Source: Craterilacuibacter sp. RT1T (GTDB lineage Bacteria > Pseudomonadota > Gammaproteobacteria > Burkholderiales > Chromobacteriaceae). Taken from it: DNA of 64,000 bases. The notes beneath the pieces are model-generated. The model saw only the letters and a list, made by a program, of their open reading frames with translations, did not search any database and had not been told where the DNA came from. The position numbers were made by a program, and so were the translations under genes. This document shows positions 54,173-63,724 of this stretch, in pieces. Position 1 is the first letter of the stretch, and each line of letters opens with the position of its first letter. Location: contig NZ_JAMFLI010000006.1 in NCBI RefSeq assembly GCF_023502145.1, positions 62,001 through 126,000 on the forward strand, written 5' to 3'.

Positions 54173-55558
54173 ATGAAACAAACACTCCAACTCAAAGTCA
54201 GCCAGCAGCTCACCCTGACACCACAGCTGCAGCAATCGATCAAATTACTGCAGATGTCCACATTGGAGTTCGGCACCGAGTTGGAGCGTTATCTGCAGGA
54301 AAACCCGCTGCTGGAACGCAGCGAAGACGGCGACGTAGCACACGAGGCTTCGTCTGACGATCCGCATGAAACCCCGCCGCGCGAGGGTAGCGAAGCATAC
54401 GAGGAATGGGGCAGCGGCAGTAAGTCCAGCCATAGCGGCGATGATAGCGAGTTCGACCCCATACTCAATACGCCGGAAAAGCCAGGCATGCGAGCGCTAT
54501 TGATGGCACAGATGGGCGAGCTGACGCTCTCGAGCCGCGAACGCGCCCTGCTGACCTTGCTGATAGAAGAAATCGATGACGACGGCTATCTGAGCACCCA
54601 CATTGATGAAATCAGCCAGAGCCTGCCTGAGGAGCTGGAAGTAGAAACTGAAGAGCTGGAATATCTGCGCCAGCTCTTGCGCCAGATGGAGCCGCCTGGC
54701 ATAGGCAGCTACAATCTGAGCGAATTTTTGACCCTTCAGCTCAACAAGCTGCCCGATACCCTCCCGGCCAAAACCTTGGCCCGCACCATCATCCAGACCC
54801 ATCTCGCACTGCTTGGCAACCGCGACTACGGCAAACTGCGCAAGCTTTTGGATGCCAGCGAAGACGAGATCCGCGCGGCGCAGGCCTTGATTGCCCAACT
54901 ACGCCCGCGACCAGCGGGAGGTTTTGATGGCGAAGACACCCGCTATGTGATGCCCGATGTGGTGGTGCGCAAATTTCGCGGCCGCTGGATCGCGACCATC
55001 AACGGTCAAGCCCAGCCAAAATTACGCGTAAACAGCATTTACGCTAATCTTCTGCAACAACAAAGGGATAGCAGCAATAATCTCTCCGGGCAGTTGCAAG
55101 AGGCACGCTGGCTGGTCAAAAACATTCAGCAGCGATTTGACACCATCCTGAAAGTATCGGAAGCTATCGTTGACAGGCAACAACAGTTCTTTGAACAAGG
55201 CGAAGTCGCAATGCGTCCTCTTATACTGCGCGATATTGCCGATGAACTGGGACTGCACGAATCCACCATTTCCCGCGTCACCACACAAAAATATCTGCTG
55301 TGTAGCCGCGGTCTGTTCGAGCTTAAATATTTCTTTGGCAGTGCGCTGGACACCGACAGCGGTGTCGAATGCTCTTCCACCGCAATCAAGGCGCATATAC
55401 GTCGGCTGATCGTCGACGAGAATAGCAAGAAGCCCTGGTCGGATAATGCACTGGCCGAGCAATTAGCCAAACTGGGCATACAAGTAGCAAGACGCACCGT
55501 CGCCAAATACCGCGAAGCCATGCAGATTGCGCCAGCCAGCCAGCGCAAAGCACTCTAG
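54173..55558 (+). CDS. rpoN: RNA polymerase sigma-54 factor RpoN
   Basis: 461 residues. Gln/Leu-rich activator-interacting region I (LTPQLQQSIKLLQMSTLEF), acidic region II, core-binding domain and C-terminal DNA-binding part ending with the RpoN box ARRTVAKYREAM. Needs ATP-dependent enhancer-binding proteins; none is encoded in the window. Confidence 0.96.
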   Translation: MKQTLQLKVSQQLTLTPQLQQSIKLLQMSTLEFGTELERYLQENPLLERSEDGDVAHEASSDDPHETPPREGSEAYEEWGSGSKSSHSGDDSEFDPILNTPEKPGMRALLMAQMGELTLSSRERALLTLLIEEIDDDGYLSTHIDEISQSLPEELEVETEELEYLRQLLRQMEPPGIGSYNLSEFLTLQLNKLPDTLPAKTLARTIIQTHLALLGNRDYGKLRKLLDASEDEIRAAQALIAQLRPRPAGGFDGEDTRYVMPDVVVRKFRGRWIATINGQAQPKLRVNSIYANLLQQQRDSSNNLSGQLQEARWLVKNIQQRFDTILKVSEAIVDRQQQFFEQGEVAMRPLILRDIADELGLHESTISRVTTQKYLLCSRGLFELKYFFGSALDTDSGVECSSTAIKAHIRRLIVDENSKKPWSDNALAEQLAKLGIQVARRTVAKYREAMQIAPASQRKAL

Positions 55559-55625
55559 ACTTCCACTTAACAGCATCCCCATGGACCCGGACTGTTCCAG
55601 GTCGATTAACAGAAGGAGTTAGGGT

Positions 55626-55940
55626 ATGAACCTCAAGATCACTGGTCTCCACCTTGAAGTAACCCAACCACTGCGCGACTATGTCGAAGAAAAGCTCGGC
55701 CGTGTGATTCGCCATGTAGACAATGTGATCGACACCGGCGTCACGCTTTCGGTTGACAAGCTGGTGCAAAAAGCCGAGGTCAATGTACATCTGGCCGGCA
55801 AGGATATTCACGCCGAAGCGACCGCCGATGATATGTACGCTGCCATCGACGCGCTGATCGACAAACTGGACCGCCAGGTGATCAAGCACAAGGAAAAGCA
55901 GTCGGAACACCGCGCCATCCCGCAACCGGCCGCAGAATAA
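55626..55940 (+). CDS. hpf: ribosome hibernation promoting factor, short form
   Basis: 104 residues, the short HPF that acts in 100S ribosome dimer formation. Pattern: [22 protein letters not shown] and [24 protein letters not shown] good AAGGAG ribosome site precedes the ATG. Placed after rpoN, as in many proteobacteria. Confidence 0.94.
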   Translation: MNLKITGLHLEVTQPLRDYVEEKLGRVIRHVDNVIDTGVTLSVDKLVQKAEVNVHLAGKDIHAEATADDMYAAIDALIDKLDRQVIKHKEKQSEHRAIPQPAAE

Positions 55941-55951
55941 CACCTTGATTA

Positions 55952-55979
55952 AAAACGGGAACCTGACGGTTCCCGTTTT
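55952..55979 (+). terminator. terminator after hpf
   Basis: AAAACGGGAACC pairs perfectly with GGTTCCCGTTTT around TGAC. It separates the kds/lpt/rpoN/hpf transcript from the ptsN operon. Confidence 0.9.
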
Positions 55980-56054
55980 GCTTTGATAACAGGGCTATTT
56001 CAATATCACGCGCCAGCGTAGAATGAACGCCGATTTCATCCTGTACGAGTTTTT

Positions 56055-56516
56055 ATGTCCCTGATAGGCAAAATACTCTCCCGTGATCATGTTCTGGTCG
56101 ACCTTGATGTTGCCAGCAAAAAGCGGGTGTTCGAGCAGGTCGGTCTGCTCGCGGAAAACACCGGCAATATTGCCCGCAGCGAAGTGTTCGACAGTCTGTT
56201 TGCGCGTGAAAAACTGGGTTCGACCGGACTGGGCCAAGGCGTTGCCATTCCCCATGGCCGCGCTCGTGGCCTGAAAGAGGCGATGGGCGTATTTATCCGC
56301 CTGAAGCAGGCCATTCCGTTTGATGCTCCCGACGGCAAGCCGGTCCGGCTGCTGTTCGTATTGCTGGTGCCCGAGCAGGCAACCGACCTGCACTTGCAGG
56401 TGCTGTCTGAGCTAGCCCAGCTTTTCTCCAGCCGCAGCTTGCGCGAACAACTGGAGCAGGCTGCCGATAGCGAAGAATTATTCCGGCTATTGACCGGATG
56501 GAGTAGCCATGCCTAG
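56055..56516 (+). CDS. ptsN: PTS IIA-like nitrogen-regulatory protein PtsN
   Basis: EIIA-Ntr, 153 residues, phospho-carrier of the nitrogen-related PTS. The phosphorylated His is in [17 protein letters not shown]. First gene of an overlapping operon ptsN-hprK-rapZ; it overlaps hprK by 8 bases. Confidence 0.94.
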   Translation: MSLIGKILSRDHVLVDLDVASKKRVFEQVGLLAENTGNIARSEVFDSLFAREKLGSTGLGQGVAIPHGRARGLKEAMGVFIRLKQAIPFDAPDGKPVRLLFVLLVPEQATDLHLQVLSELAQLFSSRSLREQLEQAADSEELFRLLTGWSSHA

Positions 56517-57465
56517 CGTCAGCGTCCGCAAGCTTTACCAGGATAACCAGCAAAAACTCAATCTGACCTGGGTAGCAGGACGCTCTGGCTCGGACAACCT
56601 GATCGGCAACGACGACCAGCGCCCTACGCTATCGCTGGTCGGCCATCTCAACTTCATCCACCCCAACCGGGTGCAGGTGCTCGGCCTCGCCGAAGTCGAC
56701 TATCTGAGCCGGCTGGAAAAAGCGGCGGCCAAAACCGCGCTGGATCAGCTGTTTTACAAGTCGATGTCAGTGGTCATCGTCGCCAATGCCCAGGCGGTGC
56801 CTGCACTGCTGCGCGACTACTGCCATACCCACAATGTCCCGCTGATGACCACCACGCTGGAAAGTCCCTATCTGATGGATGTACTGCGCATCTATCTGGC
56901 ACGGGCACTGGCGGTTTCCACCGTGCTGCATGGCGTGTTTCTCGATGTGCTCGAGATCGGCGTGCTGATCATGGGTGACTCGGCCATGGGTAAAAGCGAA
57001 CTGGCGCTGGAGCTGATCTCGCGCGGCCACGGCCTGGTTGCCGACGATGCGGTCGAGTACTACCGCATCGGTCCGGACACGCTGGAAGGACGCTGCCCGG
57101 CACTCTTGCGCGACTTTCTCGAAGTACGCGGCCTGGGGATACTCAATATCCGCACCGTATTCGGCGAAACCGCGGTACGCCCGAAAAAAGTACTCAAACT
57201 CATTATCCATCTGATCAAGGCCAATGATCAGGCGATGCAGGCGCTGGACCGGCTCAATATCCAGTCTGAAACGCAGGACATCCTTGGCGTCACCGTGCGC
57301 AAAGTCATCCTGCCGGTTGCCGCCGGGCGCAACCTCGCCGTTTTGGTAGAGGCCGCCGTGCGCAACTACATCCTGCAACTGCGCGGCATAGACAGCACGC
57401 GCGAATTCGTCGAGCGCCACACCAATTTCTTACGGGATCAGGAACATGCAGCTGATTCTGATTAG
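56509..57465 (+). CDS. hprK: HPr kinase/phosphorylase
   Basis: Bifunctional enzyme acting on Ser46 of HPr. 318 residues: N-terminal DRTGG-like domain and catalytic domain with Walker [17 protein letters not shown] and [15 protein letters not shown], plus the signature [15 protein letters not shown]. Its presence beside ptsN and rapZ is typical of betaproteobacteria with a partial PTS used for regulation. Confidence 0.96.
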   Translation: MPSVSVRKLYQDNQQKLNLTWVAGRSGSDNLIGNDDQRPTLSLVGHLNFIHPNRVQVLGLAEVDYLSRLEKAAAKTALDQLFYKSMSVVIVANAQAVPALLRDYCHTHNVPLMTTTLESPYLMDVLRIYLARALAVSTVLHGVFLDVLEIGVLIMGDSAMGKSELALELISRGHGLVADDAVEYYRIGPDTLEGRCPALLRDFLEVRGLGILNIRTVFGETAVRPKKVLKLIIHLIKANDQAMQALDRLNIQSETQDILGVTVRKVILPVAAGRNLAVLVEAAVRNYILQLRGIDSTREFVERHTNFLRDQEHAADSD

Positions 57466-58294
57466 CGGACTGTCAGGCTCGGGCAAATCGGTCGCCTTGC
57501 GCAGCCTGGAAGACGCCGGCTTTTTTTGTGTCGACAATCTGCCGGCCACCATGCTGCCGGAAGCGGTCGCGCTTTATCATGATTACGGCTACAGCCATAT
57601 CGCCATCAGCGTCGACACGCGCAGCCACCAGACGCTGGGCGCCTTGCCGCTGGAAATGGACAAACTGCGCGCAGCCGGCATCGATGTCAGGCTGATTTTC
57701 TTCGAAGCCAAGCAGGGTGTTCTGGTCAAGCGCTTCTCCGAAACCCGGCGCAGCCATCCTTTGTCCGGCATGGGCTTGTCGCTGGAAGAATGCATCGAAA
57801 TGGAGATGGAACTTCTGGCATCCGTTGCCGAGCAGGGTATACGCATGGACACCTCCGAGCTGTCGGCCAATACCCTGAAAAGCTGGGTACGCCAACTGGT
57901 CGAGAGTGATAGCAGCCGTCTGACCCTGATGTTCCAGTCCTTCGGTTTCAAGCACGGTGTACCGCTGGACGCCGATTTCGTCTTCGATGTGCGCTGCCTG
58001 CCTAATCCGCACTACATCCCCGAGCTGCGCCCGCTGACCGGCAAGGATCAGCCCATCATCGACTACTTTGCCGGCGAACCCAAAGTCGCCGAGATGATTG
58101 CCGACATTCAGGCCATGCTGGAGAAATGGCTACCCGAATTCAGGCAGGAAAACCGCAGCTACCTGACCGTAGCCATAGGCTGTACCGGCGGTCAGCATCG
58201 CTCGGTATTTATCGCCGAAACGCTGGCCCGCCGCTTTACCCGTGAGCAGGTGCTGCTGCGCCACCGCCAGCTACAAAGAACGGGATGCGACTGA
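57446..58294 (+). CDS. rapZ: RNase adapter protein RapZ
   Basis: P-loop protein, 282 residues. In E. coli it directs GlmZ sRNA to RNase E. Walker [16 protein letters not shown] at the start, [19 protein letters not shown] and the C-terminal [20 protein letters not shown]. It overlaps hprK by 20 bases and the next gene by 10. Confidence 0.95.
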   Translation: MQLILISGLSGSGKSVALRSLEDAGFFCVDNLPATMLPEAVALYHDYGYSHIAISVDTRSHQTLGALPLEMDKLRAAGIDVRLIFFEAKQGVLVKRFSETRRSHPLSGMGLSLEECIEMEMELLASVAEQGIRMDTSELSANTLKSWVRQLVESDSSRLTLMFQSFGFKHGVPLDADFVFDVRCLPNPHYIPELRPLTGKDQPIIDYFAGEPKVAEMIADIQAMLEKWLPEFRQENRSYLTVAIGCTGGQHRSVFIAETLARRFTREQVLLRHRQLQRTGCD

Positions 58295-58650
58295 TACGTC
58301 CGGGCGACTATCTGGTGATCGTACTGGCCGGTACGCTATGCCTCACCCTGTTCTGGCAGTTATGGGCCGGAGATACGGCACGCACGCTGACAATACGCAG
58401 CAAGGGCCAACTGTGGCGTGAAGTCAGTTTGCTGCACAACCAGATTCTGGATGTCCCCGGCCCTTTGGGCCTGACCCGCATCGAAATACATAATGGCCGC
58501 GCCCGCATCGGCAGCGACCCGGGCGCGCGCCAGTACTGCGTCAAGCAAGGCTGGCTAGACAAGGCCGGACAAAGTGCCATCTGCCTGCCGAACCAGACCA
58601 GCATCGAGCTTGGCGCTAGTGCCGCACACTATGACAGCCTCAGTTTCTGA
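58285..58650 (+). CDS. NusG domain II-containing membrane-anchored protein
   Basis: 121 residues: one N-terminal hydrophobic helix (DYLVIVLAGTLCLTLFWQLW) followed by an extracytoplasmic beta domain of the NusG_II type (GLTRIEIHNGRARIGSDPG; YCVKQGWLDKAGQSAICLPN). In other bacteria such proteins accompany Gx transporters and flavinylation (ApbE) genes. Overlaps rapZ by 10 bases and the Gx transporter by 20. Confidence 0.8.
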   Translation: MRLIRPGDYLVIVLAGTLCLTLFWQLWAGDTARTLTIRSKGQLWREVSLLHNQILDVPGPLGLTRIEIHNGRARIGSDPGARQYCVKQGWLDKAGQSAICLPNQTSIELGASAAHYDSLSF

Positions 58651-59167
58651 ACCGCTAAGCCTGCGTGTCGGCGCAGACGATCAGCGCATTGCCGCGCTGG
58701 CAGCCATCGCCATTGTTCTTGCACTGATTGATGCCGGCCTGCCCTCGCCGCTTCCCGGCATCAAGCCCGGCCTTGCCAATATCGTCACCTTGCTGGCGCT
58801 GTATCACCTGGGCTGGCGCGCCGCACTCTGGGTTAGTCTGCTGCGCATTCTCGGTGCAGGGTTGCTGCTGGGCAGCCTGCTGACACCAGGCTTCTTCCTG
58901 TCGCTTTGCGGCGCACTGGCCAGCCTTGCCGCGCTGGCGCTGGCCTTTCGCCTGCCGCGCAGATGGTTCGGCCCGGTTTCGCTTAGCATTATCGCCGCCT
59001 TTAGCCATATTGCCGGACAACTGCTGCTGGCCAGGCTATGGCTGATTCCCAGCGACGGCATACTTTATTTTGTGCCGCCTTTCGCGCTGGCCGCGCTGGT
59101 GACCGGTCTTGTCAACGGCATCATCGCCGCGCGCTTGCTCGCCCCTACACCGCAACAGGATGCCTGA
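58631..59167 (+). CDS. Gx transporter family membrane protein (HepT/heptaprenyl-synthase component I-like)
   Basis: 178 residues, about five helices, with IDAGLPSPLPGIKPGLANIVTL and LRILGAGLLLG, the pattern of the Gx transporter family related to ECF S-components. The substrate is unknown; linkage to flavin genes elsewhere suggests a flavin-related or isoprenoid-related compound. ATG at 58631 overlaps the previous gene; in-frame upstream codons are inside it. Ends in a TGATG overlap with ubiX. Confidence 0.8.
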   Translation: MTASVSEPLSLRVGADDQRIAALAAIAIVLALIDAGLPSPLPGIKPGLANIVTLLALYHLGWRAALWVSLLRILGAGLLLGSLLTPGFFLSLCGALASLAALALAFRLPRRWFGPVSLSIIAAFSHIAGQLLLARLWLIPSDGILYFVPPFALAALVTGLVNGIIAARLLAPTPQQDA

Positions 59168-59784
59168 TGAACTCTTACAGCAAAACCGTGACCGTCGCCC
59201 TGACCGGTGCTTCCGGCCTGCCTTATGGCCTAGCGCTGATACGCGAACTGATCAAGGCCGGCTGCCGCGTCTGGGTACTGTGTTCGCAAGCGGCCCATAT
59301 CGTTGCCAAACAGGAAATGGGGCTGACGCTGCCTGCGCGCGCCGCCGATCTGGAGCTGTGGCTAAGCGAGGAATACGCGGCGGCTGCGGGACAACTTAAG
59401 GCCTTTGGCCGCGAGGAATGGTTTGCGCCGGTGGCTTCCGGTTCCAATCCGGCGGATGCCATGGTGGTATGCCCGTGCTCGATGGGTACGCTGGCTGCCA
59501 TCGCCATAGGCAGCAGCGACAATCTGATCGAACGCGCAGCCGATGTCAGCATCAAGGAGCAGAAAAAACTGATACTGGTGCCGCGCGAAACGCCATTTTC
59601 CGCCATTCACCTGGAGAATATGCTCAAGCTTGCGCGTTTGGGCGTGGTCATCCTGCCACCCTCGCCCGGCTTTTACACCCACCCGCAGAGCATAGACGAT
59701 ATGGTCGATTTTATCGTGGCACGCATTCTCGACCAGATAGGCGTTGCCCACCAGCTGCTACCGCGCTGGGGCGATACGGCATGA
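59167..59784 (+). CDS. ubiX: flavin prenyltransferase UbiX
   Basis: Builds prenylated FMN, the cofactor of UbiD decarboxylase in ubiquinone synthesis. 205 residues with FMN loop ALTGASGLPYGLALI, CPCSMGTLAAIAIGSSDNLI and LVPRETPFSAIHLENML. The ATG at 59167 follows the Gx transporter by overlap; a long in-frame extension lies inside that gene. No ubiD is in the window. Confidence 0.94.
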   Translation: MNSYSKTVTVALTGASGLPYGLALIRELIKAGCRVWVLCSQAAHIVAKQEMGLTLPARAADLELWLSEEYAAAAGQLKAFGREEWFAPVASGSNPADAMVVCPCSMGTLAAIAIGSSDNLIERAADVSIKEQKKLILVPRETPFSAIHLENMLKLARLGVVILPPSPGFYTHPQSIDDMVDFIVARILDQIGVAHQLLPRWGDTA

Positions 59785-61238
59785 GTACAGCGCTTTTTTC
59801 CTTGCCATCGCAAAGGCAGCTGGAACACAGCGCGGCACCACTGGGCTTGATGCGCCGCGCCGCCTGCGCCGCAGCCTACTGGATCATGGCGCGCTATCCG
59901 GCCGGCGCCGCCATCATGGTACTGGCCGGCCCGGGCAATAATGGCGGCGACGCGCTGCATCTGGCCTGCGAGTTATTGAGCGCAGGCTATAAAGTGACCG
60001 TCATCAGCCCGCAGCCGCAAAGCTCGGCTGAAGCACAAGCGGCGCGCGCACGCTGGGATGCTTGCGCCATGGCGACATATACCCGCCTGCCAGAAGCCCA
60101 TGCCGACCTGATCGTGGACGGCTTATTCGGTATCGGCTTAAGCCGGCCGCTGGCCTCGCCTTGGGACGCGCTGATCGCGCAAGTCAACGCCGCCGGCGTA
60201 GCTGTGCTCGCGCTGGACACCCCCAGTGGGCTGGATGCCATGAGCGGCCACGCGCTTGGCGCAGCCATGCGCGCGACTGATACGCTGACCTTTCTTTGCT
60301 TCAAGCCCGGCCTGCTGACAGCAGACGGCAGCGAGCTCGCCGGAGAAGTGCATCTGGCAACACTGGATATACCCGCCGCGCTGCTGCCCACGCCGGAAGG
60401 TGAGCTGAACCGCCCCGCCGTGACGGCGCTCAAGCGCCATGCCAATAGCCATAAGGGGAGCTTCGGTACCGTATGTGTCGTCGGCGGTGCGCCCGGCATG
60501 CTGGGCGCGGCGCTTTTGGCAGGGCGCGCCGCGCTGGCCTGTGGCGCCGGCAAGGTCTTGCTTGCCACGCTGGACAGCCGTTTGCCGGTCGATAGCACAC
60601 AGCCCGAACTGATGATTTCGCCGCTTGTCTTGCCGCTTGCGTCACACAGCATCTGCGCCATCGGCCCGGGCCTTGGCAGCAGCACAGCGGCCCAAGCGGC
60701 ACTATCGGCGGCATTGGCAAGCGACACGCCCTTGGTGATAGACGCCGATGCACTTAATCTGCTGGCCCACGATGCGGCACTTTTCGCCACACTGGCCACA
60801 CGGCAGGCACCGGCCATCCTGACGCCGCACCCGGCCGAGGCCGCGCGGCTATTAGGAATCAGTAGCACCGAGGTGCAGGCAGACCGCCTGGCCGCAGCAC
60901 GCACCCTGGCTGCGCGCTTAAACAAGGTCGTGGTACTCAAGGGGGCCGGCAGCCTGATTGTCCGCCCCGACGGTTTTTACCGCATCAATGCCAGCGGCAA
61001 TGCTGCGCTGGCGGTGGCAGGGCAAGGCGATGTGCTGACCGGGGCGATTGCAGCGCTATGGGCACAGCAACTACCCCCCTTTGATGCCGCCAGCCTTGCC
61101 GTTCACCTGCATGGTCTGCTTGCCGACCTGTATGTACACGCCGCCGGCGGCCCGATCGGCCTGACGGCGTCAGCCACGGCGACGGCGCTTTCCGGCTTAA
61201 TCAACGCGCTTTTGTGCGTTCAAAATACCGGCCCATAA
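59781..61238 (+). CDS. nnr: bifunctional NAD(P)H-hydrate repair enzyme (epimerase/ADP-dependent dehydratase)
   Basis: Repairs damaged NAD(P)H hydrates. 485 residues: an N-terminal YjeF_N epimerase domain (MVLAGPGNNGGDALHLACELL; DTPSGLDAMSGHALG) and a C-terminal carbohydrate-kinase-like dehydratase (AICAIGPGLGSSTAAQ; LTPHPAEAARLLG; GNAALAVAGQGDVLTGAI). ATGA overlap with ubiX sets the start; earlier in-frame codons lie within ubiX. Confidence 0.93.
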   Translation: MSTALFSLPSQRQLEHSAAPLGLMRRAACAAAYWIMARYPAGAAIMVLAGPGNNGGDALHLACELLSAGYKVTVISPQPQSSAEAQAARARWDACAMATYTRLPEAHADLIVDGLFGIGLSRPLASPWDALIAQVNAAGVAVLALDTPSGLDAMSGHALGAAMRATDTLTFLCFKPGLLTADGSELAGEVHLATLDIPAALLPTPEGELNRPAVTALKRHANSHKGSFGTVCVVGGAPGMLGAALLAGRAALACGAGKVLLATLDSRLPVDSTQPELMISPLVLPLASHSICAIGPGLGSSTAAQAALSAALASDTPLVIDADALNLLAHDAALFATLATRQAPAILTPHPAEAARLLGISSTEVQADRLAAARTLAARLNKVVVLKGAGSLIVRPDGFYRINASGNAALAVAGQGDVLTGAIAALWAQQLPPFDAASLAVHLHGLLADLYVHAAGGPIGLTASATATALSGLINALLCVQNTGP

Positions 61239-61281
61239 CGGAACACGCAGCCTCCACTCACCACGCCCTATTCCCAAAGAT

Positions 61282-62169
61282 ATGAACCAGCAAACCCGCG
61301 CTACCTTATTCGGCCTCGCCGCAGTTCTCGCCTGGTCAACCGTCGCCACCGCCTTCAAGATCAGCCTCAGCTATCTGTCGCCGGCGCAGTTACTGCTCTA
61401 TGCCTGCGCGGCCAGCTTGCTGGCGCTGCTATCCATCCTTGCGGTGCAACGCCGTCTGGGCGAGCTGGTACCGGCGCTGCGGCTTTACTGGCGCCGCTCG
61501 CTGCTTTTGGGCGCGGTCAACCCCTTTGCCTACTATCTGATCCTGTTTCAGGCTTATGCCTTGCTGCCGGCACAGGAGGCGCAAGCCATCAACTACACTT
61601 GGGCACTGAGCATGACCTTGCTGTCGGTGCCGCTATTGGGTCATCGCCTGCGCAAGCTCGATCTGGCCGCTGCGCTGGTGTGTTATATCGGCGTCCTCAT
61701 TATCGGCACGCGCGGTGATGTACTGGCGCTGTCGTTTTCCAATATGAACGGCATGCTGTTTGCACTGGCATCCACCCTGCTGTGGGCCAGTTACTGGATT
61801 TTCAATACCCGCGACACGCGCGAGCCAGTGCTGGGGCTGACGCTGAACTTTATTATGGCGCTGCCGCTGATTGTGCTCTGGTGTGCGCTAAACGGTGAGC
61901 TGACACCGGTTGCGTGGCAGGGACTGGCTGGAGCAGCCTATGTAGGCGCCATCGAAATGGGCTACACCTTCGTGCTGTGGTTGACGGCAATGAAGCTCAC
62001 CCAAAGCACGGCGCGCATCGCCAACCTGATTTTCCTGTCGCCCATTATCTCGCTGTGGCTAATCCACTTTTTTATCGGCGAGCCCATCCTCGCCTCGACC
62101 CTGGTCGGCCTTACGCTGATTCTCGGTGGCCTGCTGCTGCAAAAGTGGCCGCTCAAGCGCGGTGCCTGA
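61282..62169 (+). CDS. EamA/DMT-family transporter
   Basis: 295 residues, ten helices, two EamA repeats (AVLAWSTVATAFKISLSYLS; EMGYTFVLWLTAMKLTQSTA). Belongs to the drug/metabolite exporter superfamily; the substrate is not predictable. Probably an aromatic amino acid or metabolite carrier of the YdcZ/YddG kind, but this is a guess. It closes the ptsN-nnr run or has its own promoter in the 43-base gap. Confidence 0.83.
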   Translation: MNQQTRATLFGLAAVLAWSTVATAFKISLSYLSPAQLLLYACAASLLALLSILAVQRRLGELVPALRLYWRRSLLLGAVNPFAYYLILFQAYALLPAQEAQAINYTWALSMTLLSVPLLGHRLRKLDLAAALVCYIGVLIIGTRGDVLALSFSNMNGMLFALASTLLWASYWIFNTRDTREPVLGLTLNFIMALPLIVLWCALNGELTPVAWQGLAGAAYVGAIEMGYTFVLWLTAMKLTQSTARIANLIFLSPIISLWLIHFFIGEPILASTLVGLTLILGGLLLQKWPLKRGA

Positions 62170-62172
62170 CGT

Positions 62173-62209
62173 AAAAAAGCCCGCCCCGACCATAGGCCGG
62201 GGCGGGCTT
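62173..62209 (+). terminator. bidirectional terminator before the YecA-type gene
   Basis: AAGCCCGCCCCG (62177-62188) pairs with CGGGGCGGGCTT (62198-62209). A6 on the left gives the minus-strand gene a T tract; the plus strand lacks a long one. Confidence 0.85.
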
Positions 62210-62223
62210 GACGGGTACCTTAT

Positions 62224-62874
62224 TTAGCGGCGCTTATTGGTTTTGGCTGGCTTTACCGGCTCGTCAAACAAAGTCTTGTCGTTTTCGGCGGCCGCCAGTG
62301 CCGCATCCATGCGCGCGCGCAAGCCGGTATAGAAGGCATATAACGTCGCAATTGCCGGGGTAATCTGCCCCAGCAACTCTTCACGCTGCTCAACTACCGT
62401 CCGCACGGCAGGATCTGGATCGCGCTCCAGCGCCAGCATCATGATGGGCGCGAGCGCAGCACCGGCTTCACTATCATCAAATGCCAGCTGCCAATCGCCC
62501 GGCAGCAAAGCCATGCCGCGCTCGAAGCCTTCGGCCCAGTCATTACCCGACACCTTGCCCTCACCATCGGCCTCCAGCCATGGGTGAAATTCCTCGCCTG
62601 CTTCCAGCGTGCGCGCGATATCCAGCCAGTGCCCGCTAAGCAGATGCATAAAGGCATCAAACGCCTTGGTTGTGGCAAACGAGGTTTCATCTTCGAAGGC
62701 AGCACCCAGAATCAGCGGCAGATACTCGGCCGGACGTATGACTTCGGGCCCGGCAATCAAGGCGGCGAAAAAACCGTCCAGCGTCTCCAGACTCATCGCG
62801 CCTTGCGCGTAAAAGGCAGACAGGGTGGCAGACAGGCGTTCGTAATCGCTGTCGCTCAAGGCTTGATGGCTCAT
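62224..62874 (-). CDS. YecA/UPF0149-family protein
   Basis: 216 residues of the YgfB/YecA helical family: MSLETLDGFFAALIAGPEVI and NDWAEGFERGMALLPGDWQ. The C-terminus ends in a basic tail (VKPAKTNKRR) and lacks the SEC-C zinc motif that many YecA proteins carry. Function unknown. ATG at 62874 is preferred; in-frame codons to 62907 have no ribosome site. Confidence 0.82.
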   Translation of the reverse strand: MSHQALSDSDYERLSATLSAFYAQGAMSLETLDGFFAALIAGPEVIRPAEYLPLILGAAFEDETSFATTKAFDAFMHLLSGHWLDIARTLEAGEEFHPWLEADGEGKVSGNDWAEGFERGMALLPGDWQLAFDDSEAGAALAPIMMLALERDPDPAVRTVVEQREELLGQITPAIATLYAFYTGLRARMDAALAAAENDKTLFDEPVKPAKTNKRR

Positions 62875-63169
62875 GATGGCGGATCCGTAGCAGATGCAAA
62901 ACGCCATTATCCGCTATACCCGAGCGCCCGGACAGGACTGATGAGAACTCTCGTCCACGTAATGCCGGTGCGACGCCTCACAATTTTAAAACCATACATA
63001 TAAAAATATGCAAATAAAAACCCATGGCATAAAATGTGCCCTTGCAAAAAGTAACCGCTAGACAGGTGCAACTAAGCCGGCCATTTTCCTGCCAGACAGG
63101 TATCTGCCTGCCGATGGCAAACAATAAGCCCGGCCCCCGATTGACCGCATACATAGCAAGCACAAAACA
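62875..63169. other. AT-rich intergenic region upstream of the PAS gene
   Basis: About 295 bases with the most A/T-rich part near 62980-63050. It must contain promoters for the two divergent genes, and a TAAAAT hexamer at about 63030 is the best -10 candidate. I could not find a clear flagellar-type (sigma-28) promoter or other structure. Confidence 0.4.
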
Positions 63170-63724
63170 ATGAAATCCAGGATCCCCCCTACCCAACAGC
63201 AAGTCCGCTTTCAGGCTGACGAGTTGATCATCAGCAAAACCGATCTTGCCGGGCGCATCACCTACGTCAACCGTATTTTTATGCAAGTCTGCAACTATGC
63301 GGAAGATGACCTGCTCGGGGTGCAGCACAATATCGTGCGTCACCCCGACATGCCGCGCGGCGTATTCCGCCTGATGTGGGAGACGCTCAAGTCCGGGCAT
63401 GAGTTCTTCGGTCTCGTCAAGAATATGACTTCGGACGGACACTATTACTGGGTGTTTGCCAATATCACGATCGACCAGCGCAATCAGCAGCCGGTCGGCT
63501 ATTTCTCGGTGCGCCGTCAGGCACCGCAAAGCGCAATCGATGCAGTCAGCACGCTTTACAACAAGATGAACGAAATTGAACAAACTGCGGGCGCTGCCAA
63601 TGGCCCCGAAGCCTCGCTGCAATGGCTGCAGGCACAACTGGTGCAACAGGGCGTGACTTACGAGAAATTCGTGCTGGATTTGTACCGTCAGGCAACATCC
63701 CGCACGGGAGAGATGGCAGCATGA
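63170..63724 (+). CDS. free-standing Aer-type PAS sensor protein
   Basis: 184 residues. Residues about 15-120 form a PAS domain very like the N-terminus of the aerotaxis receptor Aer: ELIISKTDLAGRITYVNRIF, NIVRHPDMPRGVFRLMWETL (Arg, His, Asp and Trp positions linked to FAD binding) and NMTSDGHYYWVFANIT. A coiled helical tail of about 60 residues follows, with no membrane helix. Its stop overlaps the next gene's ATG (ATGA). It probably senses redox or oxygen for that partner. Confidence 0.82.
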   Translation: MKSRIPPTQQQVRFQADELIISKTDLAGRITYVNRIFMQVCNYAEDDLLGVQHNIVRHPDMPRGVFRLMWETLKSGHEFFGLVKNMTSDGHYYWVFANITIDQRNQQPVGYFSVRRQAPQSAIDAVSTLYNKMNEIEQTAGAANGPEASLQWLQAQLVQQGVTYEKFVLDLYRQATSRTGEMAA

